This document shows, piece by piece, positions 58,476-64,000 of a stretch of 64,000 nucleotides of DNA (the stretch's first letter is position 1; every line of letters starts with the position of its first letter). The notes under the pieces were generated by a model that made no database searches, was not told where the DNA came from, and worked only from the letters and a program-made list of their open reading frames with translations. Location of the stretch: contig NC_049992.1 in NCBI RefSeq assembly GCF_000003815.2, positions 21,028,698-21,092,697 of the forward strand, read 5' to 3'. This stretch comes from Branchiostoma floridae (Eukaryota > Chordata > Leptocardii > Amphioxiformes > Branchiostomatidae). The translations under genes and the position numbers were made by a program.

Positions 58476-58575
58476 NNNNNNNNNNNNNNNNNNNNNNNNN
58501 NNNNNNNNNNNNNNNNNNNNNNNNNNNNNNNNNNNNNNNNNNNNNNNNNNNNNNNNNNNNNNNNNNNNNNNNNNN
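58476..58575. other. Assembly gap (100 N)
   Basis: Intronic; exons 10 and 11 join in phase without it. Confidence 0.95.
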
Positions 58576-58801
58576 ACATGTCAATTCTTTCCGATGGGAA
58601 CTATTTGTTCCAATTATTTATTATTGTTATAGAACTATTTTTACAACAATAACTCCTAACTGCAGTGCAAATTGAACAAGTCATTATCATAAAAGCTCAT
58701 CTGTGTTGATATTACTCGTAGTACAACGCTGACTTTCTTCCAACACAAATGTTGCGTAATTTCAAGGAATTCTAAACGTTTTAATTGTAATAAAGTAGTA
58801 C

Positions 58802-58936
58802 CCTTTGTCCAATTTTGATGGTATCTTTAACGTCGATGCCCTCTACTACTGCCTCCATGCCGTTTATCTCTTCTGTAAGGATAGAGATGCTCTGTTGTTC
58901 GACAGAGGTAATCTTCCCCGCAAACGGTGCAACAAC
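58802..58936 (-). CDS. Exon 10: core of LECT2-like M23 module
   Basis: Exactly 45 codons, phase 0 to 0. VVAPFAGKITSVEQQSISIL is the characteristic first beta-hairpin of M23/LECT2 folds (compare V.AP..G.I), and DTIKIGQR leads into the next exon to form the IK.G..V..GD..G strand. The donor GTACTA is weak. Confidence 0.75.
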
Positions 58937-58971
58937 CTTTGAAATATAGATAAAGGTAAACATTTAAAACT

Positions 58972-59030
58972 ATATATATATATAGAGAGAGAGAGAGGGG
59001 GGAGGGAGGGAGGAAAAGAGAGAGAGAAGT
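58972..59030. repeat. (TA)n-(GA)n low-complexity tract
   Basis: TA run followed by GAGAGA and GGGAGG blocks. Confidence 0.92.
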
Positions 59031-59174
59031 GTGCACATTGATAGTAAAATTGAAACATGCAGATTTTATATACAAGTATACACCCATCTTGCACCCATCC
59101 TTCATCTTAGCTTTCATATATGCATGGGATACAAACAAATACTCGTAACATTACCAGGGAAATAGATACCTTAC

Positions 59175-59352
59175 CTCCTCATCTTTAGCTAGTATCAGGT
59201 CGATGCCTTGACTGGCGTATCTTGTTTGGCCGACTGCTCTACTGGGATACAGGCCGCCTCCGCATGTTTCAGGATCCAGCTTCTGCTTGGGGAATTTCAT
59301 TGACGCCTTTGGTCCAAAGATTTTTTGTATGAGTCCTCGTGCAGTTTCGTAC
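59175..59352 (-). CDS. Exon 9: start of LECT2-like M23 module
   Basis: Enters phase 2, leaves phase 0. It carries CGGGLYPSRAVGQTRYASQG followed by ID. This matches the LECT2 pattern of CG..Y, a short R-rich stretch, then H-Q-G-V-D at the first zinc site. Here the His of that site is Ser (SQGID), while the Asp is kept. Confidence 0.75.
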
Positions 59353-59647
59353 CTAAAATAACATTTAAGTATCACACGTTACCATATTAATGTTAGGCTC
59401 AATAGGAGTGAGCCTGTCGCATAAAACACCTTTCAATTCTGTAGTCACTATCTGGAATATGGTACAAAAACAGCATCGACAACACTAACCAAACTACACA
59501 ACGAGAAACATATATAACCAAGAACAAAGAATTATGAGTCTCATTATTAGAAAAAAAGACGATGCTTTTACATCAGAAAATTTTATTGTACTTGCTACAC
59601 TCAGAAAACTGTATCCAAGATGTAATTGATTTAAATTGTCTACATAC

Positions 59648-59814
59648 CCTTTTTTCAATGACTCAAAACATTTCTGTATAGACTTGATAGTGCCGACTGT
59701 TGACTCGTAGGCATCCAGGAAAGGTCCAACTAGCTTTCCGATTTTCTCTAGAGGCTCCTGTAGTACCCCTAAAGCTTCATTCACCACGCGGACTACTTCG
59801 TTTCTGGATGATTT
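59648..59814 (-). CDS. Exon 8: end of helical region
   Basis: Enters phase 0, leaves phase 2. Encodes NEVVRVVNEALGVLQEPLEK and further helix, ending in a basic LKKG just before the M23-like module. Confidence 0.75.
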
Positions 59815-60088
59815 CTAAACAAATCATTGACAGCAAAAATTAGTTATTTGAAGCTTGCTTAACATTTGAATGAAATTTTCACCTTAAATTACACCAAACA
59901 ACATGTTACTTAAGTAACTGGATCAGATTTTGCTGGATGTTTAACCTTAGTTGAGTTAACCTCATATTAACATTAATACCAAACGTACAGATTGTGTTTT
60001 TCCCCTTTTTGTATTTGTTTTGCTTGCATCAGATTATAGAAGTGCTATTGATAGATTTTTTTCTTATTTTGATGCAAGTCTAACATAC

Positions 60089-60246
60089 CATGTTGCCAAA
60101 AGCGTCTTCCAACACTCCGTCCGTATGTTCTCCAAACCCTTCTATCCATTCCGGAGCCTCTTTTTGAAACAGATTCCACACTCGCATGAAGTCGTCAAAC
60201 AACTCCTGTATTTCGTCACCGACCTTTAACAGGAAAGGCTGCATTC
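60089..60246 (-). CDS. Exon 7: amphipathic helical region
   Basis: Enters phase 1, leaves phase 0 at a GTATGT donor. Encodes VGDEIQELFDDFMRVWNLF and a charged helical continuation. Confidence 0.75.
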
Positions 60247-60556
60247 CTGTTGTGAAATGATAAAAACAATGAAAACGTACAAAATTTAGTTGAATACAAA
60301 AAATGACATGATAACGATGCAGCAAATGGGATTTATGTTAGACAGACGAAGACCAAACAATTAACCCCTTGCATCATCTACATAATTAATGGAATTTTTT
60401 TCTATTCTGTATCTGTTAGACGCAAGTAGTTTTACTATAAATCAAAACGTGTGTCTGCCCATGCAGATAAATGCAATTCCCTCCTCAAACAACTAATCCC
60501 GATGGGTGAGGTCTTATGGGAGACGGCGTTTGTTTTGTTCAAAGAGTTTAACAAAC

Positions 60557-60627
60557 CTTCCGTAAACGAGAAGACGTCATTGGTAAGATCCTTGACGTCA
60601 ATCAGAGCCATTACCGCCTTGTAGATA
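60557..60627 (-). CDS. Exon 6: short helical exon
   Basis: 71 bp, enters phase 2, leaves phase 1 at a GTTTGT donor. Encodes IYKAVMALIDVKDLTNDVF. Only this frame is open and it fits both neighbours. Confidence 0.7.
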
Positions 60628-60936
60628 CTGGAATAACAAAAGACGGAACGTCAAACCATGTTTAATTTTTGTTTGAACCTTTGTTTACTTATGAAAGCCC
60701 AAACCGGCATGCATGCCGTTTTTCATTGAGGTCATGATGTAAGTGGCAAGGGTAATACGACTGTAAAAAATATACATCATGCCTTATTAATGGGGGCGAT
60801 ATCAATAAACTCACACCTTACTCTTTTATCAATTAGTACATTGATTGATGTTTTATTAACCACACCTTAATAGTGTATCTTCTTTTTATCACTGTGTGTG
60901 CGAAAACGTGTGTACTATGTATGCATACTCGTATGT

Positions 60937-60937
60937 G

Positions 60938-60984
<47 letters not shown>
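60937..60984. repeat. (GT)n microsatellite
   Basis: About two dozen GT units; open frames across it are artefacts. Confidence 0.95.
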
Positions 60985-60987
<3 letters not shown>

Positions 60988-61239
60988 CGTATGTCTGAGA
61001 ATATGTCTGATTTTTGTGTGTATGTATGTGTGTGTGTGTCTTAGGAGCAAGCGGTAGCAAGTGCAAGAGAGCATATGCTTGAGCAATTTGTGTTTTAAAG
61101 TGTCTCATCTTTTTAATATATTTATATGTGACAGGTATCATACTTATTTACACACTAAAGCCAAAATGATTAGGTTGTTGTGTTGCCATGTTTGATTCTA
61201 GTTAAACATCATACTCCGATAATAATGGATGAGACATAC

Positions 61240-61382
61240 TTGTACACTGCCTTTACAATGTTAGCAATAGCCGTCTGTGGAGACTTGATGAGTTTAGGAA
61301 CCTCCTGAAATATTGTCTCCAAGCCCTGCCAGATCTGCTCGACTGCCCAAGGGATGACCACGATGGCAGAGTCTTGAATGCC
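61240..61382 (-). CDS. Exon 5: amphipathic helical region
   Basis: Enters phase 0, leaves phase 2 at a GTATGT donor. Encodes VEQIWQGLETIFQEVPKLI, another amphipathic helix. Confidence 0.75.
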
Positions 61383-61722
61383 CTGCAAAAGACGCATTGA
61401 TAACTACTCCTCCTTTCTTCTACAAAGTTTGCACTAAGAACATTTGAAAGACTGTTTTCTATAAAATAAAGTAAAACTGCACATGAAATTTCAAACGAGG
61501 TGACTTTAACTATGAATAAAATTGACACAATATTATAACACCAGACATGTATTCCCTGCTTCTATTACAATATTTAAGATAGTTTGCGATCAGAATATTA
61601 GTTGTGTACTCATTTTTTTGTTTAGTCAACATAGGCAATATAAGAGATTCATTTAAAATGAACATTTTCGCATTACGTATATACGACAATAAAAGAATAT
61701 AATATTGTTAAAAATAACTTAC

Positions 61723-61858
61723 ACTGAAAAGATTCTTGGCATCATTCTTCACTTCAGTGAACACTGCGTTCACTCTAAGCATGACCTGCCTTGTCTCTTC
61801 GATAAAACTTGGCAAGTTGTCATATGCGGCGACTTTTTCCCAGGTCTCACTCGCCTGT
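61723..61858 (-). CDS. Exon 4: amphipathic helical region
   Basis: Enters phase 2, leaves phase 0 with a GTAAGT donor. Encodes ETWEKVAAYDNLPSFIEETR and continues as helical sequence. Confidence 0.75.
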
Positions 61859-61955
61859 CTGTTAAAAAGAATATACATTTTATCTTGTAGTAAATGGCTT
61901 GACCGTTTATAAGACATGAACGTAATTCATGACTCAATGAGAAATGCATACGTAC

Positions 61956-62155
61956 CTTGCCATGCCTTGTATTATGTCAGGAAGGTTTTGTACTGAATCA
62001 ATGATGCTTTGGAAAAGTTCCTGCGGCGTAGTTTCGGACAGAGTATCAAAAAGACGCTGAAATGTTTTCACTGTGTCTATGATGTCACTTATCACCCCTG
62101 GCACGTCTTTAAACCATATGTTGATCAGCTCCAGCAGTTCATCAAACGAGAAATC
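61956..62155 (-). CDS. Exon 3: amphipathic helical region
   Basis: Enters phase 0, leaves phase 2. The peptide (DELLELINIWFKDVPGVI and onward) has hydrophobic residues at helical spacing and almost no Gly or Cys. It starts a predicted all-helical stretch that runs through exon 8. Confidence 0.75.
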
Positions 62156-62208
62156 CTGTAAAGTAACCAACAGATCTTCATTCAGCCATGCCTTCTTGCA
62201 AAACTAGT

Positions 62209-62350
62209 ATTATCATATAGCCGGGCGCGGCGGACTAATTAGAAGGTCATAACGCCTGGTCCTTTCCTATAACCACAGAATAAAACGACAGAGTGAGCGA
62301 AGCGAAGGCGTTATGACACCATATACACCTCGGGGCAGGTTATCAACCCT
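62209..62350. repeat. Dispersed repeat, copy B
   Basis: Shorter relative of 54716-54990, sharing both ends but missing much of the middle. Confidence 0.75.
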
Positions 62351-62804
62351 AAACTATACACTCGTTTATACTTTTATGCTTTACAAGATGATAATATCAC
62401 TTCAATAGGATACTAGTGAGTTTATTGCCAATCAAAACCAATGTATCGTATTATTTTTTTAAATCATGCCATAATTAGCACGCAGTGTATTCACGATTTC
62501 ATCAAATATAAATTCAACTGACATTGAAACTGGTTGGACAGACTATGTTGGAAAAATACAACTCGACAAGGCGGGTCTCTACAGTATACTCGATTTTAAT
62601 AATGTGTACCGGTCATTTCATTAGTTTTGACTTTCGGGCAGTTTGGCTTATGTCTCTTTTGAGTCGCAATGCCAGTGAACCCTTGCCTTGGCAAGGGGTA
62701 TGTTCGGTTTAGCAAAGCTAAGGCAGCGTCCAAAAAACAAAGTACACATGCAGATTTACAAAGTAGCTTCTAAATAGTTTTTGTTGTAAAGATACCCTGC
62801 ACTT

Positions 62805-62806
62805 GC
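62805..62806 (-). promoter_or_regulatory. GC 5' splice site after exon 2
   Basis: The intron after exon 2 begins GCAAGT. Frame and context fit a GC-AG intron. Confidence 0.6.
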
Positions 62807-62880
62807 CTGTAGGATGTTGATCTCGTACTTGATGCCACCTCTGAAGCAGATTCCAGCATCAATGAAGTCAAAATCTTCCC
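62807..62880 (-). CDS. Exon 2 (5' part lost in assembly gap)
   Basis: Open to the edge of the 100-N gap at 62881, so its acceptor is hidden. It encodes GICFRGGIKYEINILQ and leaves in phase 0. The donor reads CAG|GCAAGT, a non-canonical GC donor in the context normally seen for GC-AG introns. Confidence 0.6.
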
Positions 62881-62980
62881 NNNNNNNNNNNNNNNNNNNN
62901 NNNNNNNNNNNNNNNNNNNNNNNNNNNNNNNNNNNNNNNNNNNNNNNNNNNNNNNNNNNNNNNNNNNNNNNNNNNNNNNN
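62881..62980. other. Assembly gap (100 N)
   Basis: Hides the 5' part of exon 2. Confidence 0.95.
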
Positions 62981-63502
62981 AGTCAGTAAGATAAAAAAAT
63001 ATCAACGGCCGTTTGCTGCCTTTTCTACACACACTCATTAGGAAAGGCTGATTACCAGAACATCATCATGCATGCATCTCCATTAGGACATGCGTAGGTA
63101 CCTGTAATTGTCACAGTTTTATGGTATACATTGCTTTTTTAACATTACTTGCGATTAAATGGCGGTTAATAGGCCTAGGGAGGCAACATAATGTTTTAAC
63201 AGTAATATGTGTTTCTAAGTATAAGACATTGGGTAGGACTCTAAACAAAGTGAGGCAGTCAGGAAACTATAGGTTTGTCAATCTCAACATATGCTCAACA
63301 TATGGTTCGAAATTATCACAATAAAGAGGTTGCGAATCTTACCAAAAAAATGATTTGTCTTCCTTTTAAAATTAAGACCGCTGCGGTGCCATCACGAAAC
63401 AATAGTAATATTCCATAAATCACTTATTCAATCATTCCATAAATGCATAACGTTTATATCATTATATCAAGATCACAGTCACGACGCATCTCAAAAACTT
63501 AC

Positions 63503-63617
63503 CTATGTTAAAGTCAAAAATGTTTCTAACAACGAGGCCAAATTCTGCTCCGATATCATTTGTTCCAATCTTCTTCTGCCAGTCTATTCCTGGCAAATTC
63601 AGGCACAACTCGATTGG
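63503..63617 (-). CDS. Exon 1 in window: unassigned segment
   Basis: Enters phase 0, leaves phase 1, with AG acceptor and GTAAGT donor. It encodes CLNLPGIDWQKKIGTNDIG followed by a hydrophobic stretch. The first exons of the gene lie beyond the right edge. Confidence 0.65.
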
Positions 63618-64000
63618 CTGAAAAACAACAATGCATATAACCAAAGTATGTATAACCGTAACCTCTCTTTAAAGAAAAAGACACATTGAAAGATGTCTCG
63701 AATTGCATTGCTCAACTAAGTTACTTGTATATATCACAGGATTGATAACAAACTTGTCCCAAAACCGCCCTGAATGGAAAAGGCTTGCTTCCCAATGTGT
63801 CACTAGAGAAGCGAGTCGATTTAGGTATTAGTAACCTTATGAGAATACCAAGAGAGTGCTGTAATATTGTGGGATATGGAAATGTTGATATATATATATA
63901 TACATATATGTATAGATGTATACATTTCTTAATCAATCAATCATTCAATCAATCAATCAATCCATATTTCACTTTCATATATTTATTATCCTCTACCAGG
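63618..64000. other. Upstream intron sequence
   Basis: A TA run (63890-63912) and ATCA repeats (63932-63962). No exon recognised before the window edge. Confidence 0.5.

Larger units (their letters stand above)
1..63617 (-). other. Giant multi-exon modular extracellular-type protein gene (partial at both ends)
   Basis: One minus-strand gene with 72 traced exons; exon 1 here means the right-most. In the exon entries, 'phase' is the number of bases of an unfinished codon carried into or out of the exon. Phases match at every testable junction except one, which argues for one transcript rather than several genes. Domain order is helical region, LECT2-like M23 fold, SAP-like hairpin, Cys-containing exons, PAN/apple-like module, about 15 fibronectin-III-like modules, a GH16-like fold, then more FN3-like modules. 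The FN3-like units recur as a first half with an ANW..F.D.ESGI..Y.W..GT pattern and a second half with YY.TVRA.NGAG followed by VD.(T/S)PP and a G.V.DG linker. All recognised modules except SAP are typical of secreted proteins, so an adhesive or matrix role is inferred. I do not recognise a named orthologue. No signal peptide, start codon, stop codon or poly(A) site lies in the window. Confidence 0.8.

Noticed and set aside
60833..61141. His/Thr-rich open frames
   Set aside because: Produced by a GT microsatellite.
63721..63936. 71-codon minus-strand frame with SKPFPFRAVLGQVCYQ
   Set aside because: Crosses a TA microsatellite, and I found no splice pair that would join it in phase to exon 1.

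Overview
This is intron-rich animal DNA with no bacterial-type operons. Small exons (mostly 60-250 bp) have GT/AG borders, introns are hundreds of bases to several kb, and the introns carry CR1/jockey-like non-LTR fragments, a Tc1/mariner relic, tRNA-derived SINEs and fold-back elements. The extracellular domain mix fits an invertebrate deuterostome, most likely a lancelet (Branchiostoma). The organism is inferred, not proven. Five runs of exactly 100 N are assembly gaps.

I can support one gene. It lies on the minus strand and fills the window; its 5' end is beyond the right edge and its 3' end beyond the left edge. I traced 72 exons (about 11.4 kb coding, about 3,800 residues). Reading phases agree at every junction except one (between 9426 and 7513) and at a second that cannot be tested because a gap interrupts it (63503 to 62807). 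One further exon contains an in-frame TGA. The protein order, N to C, is: amphipathic helical region (63617-59648); LECT2-like M23 fold with zinc ligands apparently lost (59352-57905); acidic and basic linkers; SAP-like helical hairpin (53106-52974); Cys-containing and unassigned exons (49420-40977); a PAN/apple-like module (40086-39902); a long array of divergent fibronectin-III-like modules, each split over about two exons (40719-6353); a GH16-like lectin/glucanase fold with a Cys-rich insert (6086-4511); more FN3-like modules (4201-1410); and an unassigned C-terminal part running off the edge (1016-1). It looks like a large secreted or surface adhesion/matrix protein.

The introns are full of mobile DNA. 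The largest tract (17859-24277) is a fold-back element that contains a second fold-back element (18690-21326) flanked by an 8-bp direct repeat. Others are a TTAA-flanked piggyBac-like element (24858-25815), a C/G-rich inverted-repeat element (25997-27318), a roughly 200-bp hairpin element (27320-27520), a Tc1/mariner relic (42726-43986), two larger non-LTR remnants (38541-39680 and 46930-48835), two related SINEs in opposite orientation, and two more fold-back elements (49784-52480 and 56068-57803). Two local duplications strike splice junctions of the gene itself: a 52-bp minisatellite that repeats a 5' splice site (16651-16958) and an 80-bp duplication of a 3' splice site (6031-6190). I found no plus-strand gene other than transposon relics.
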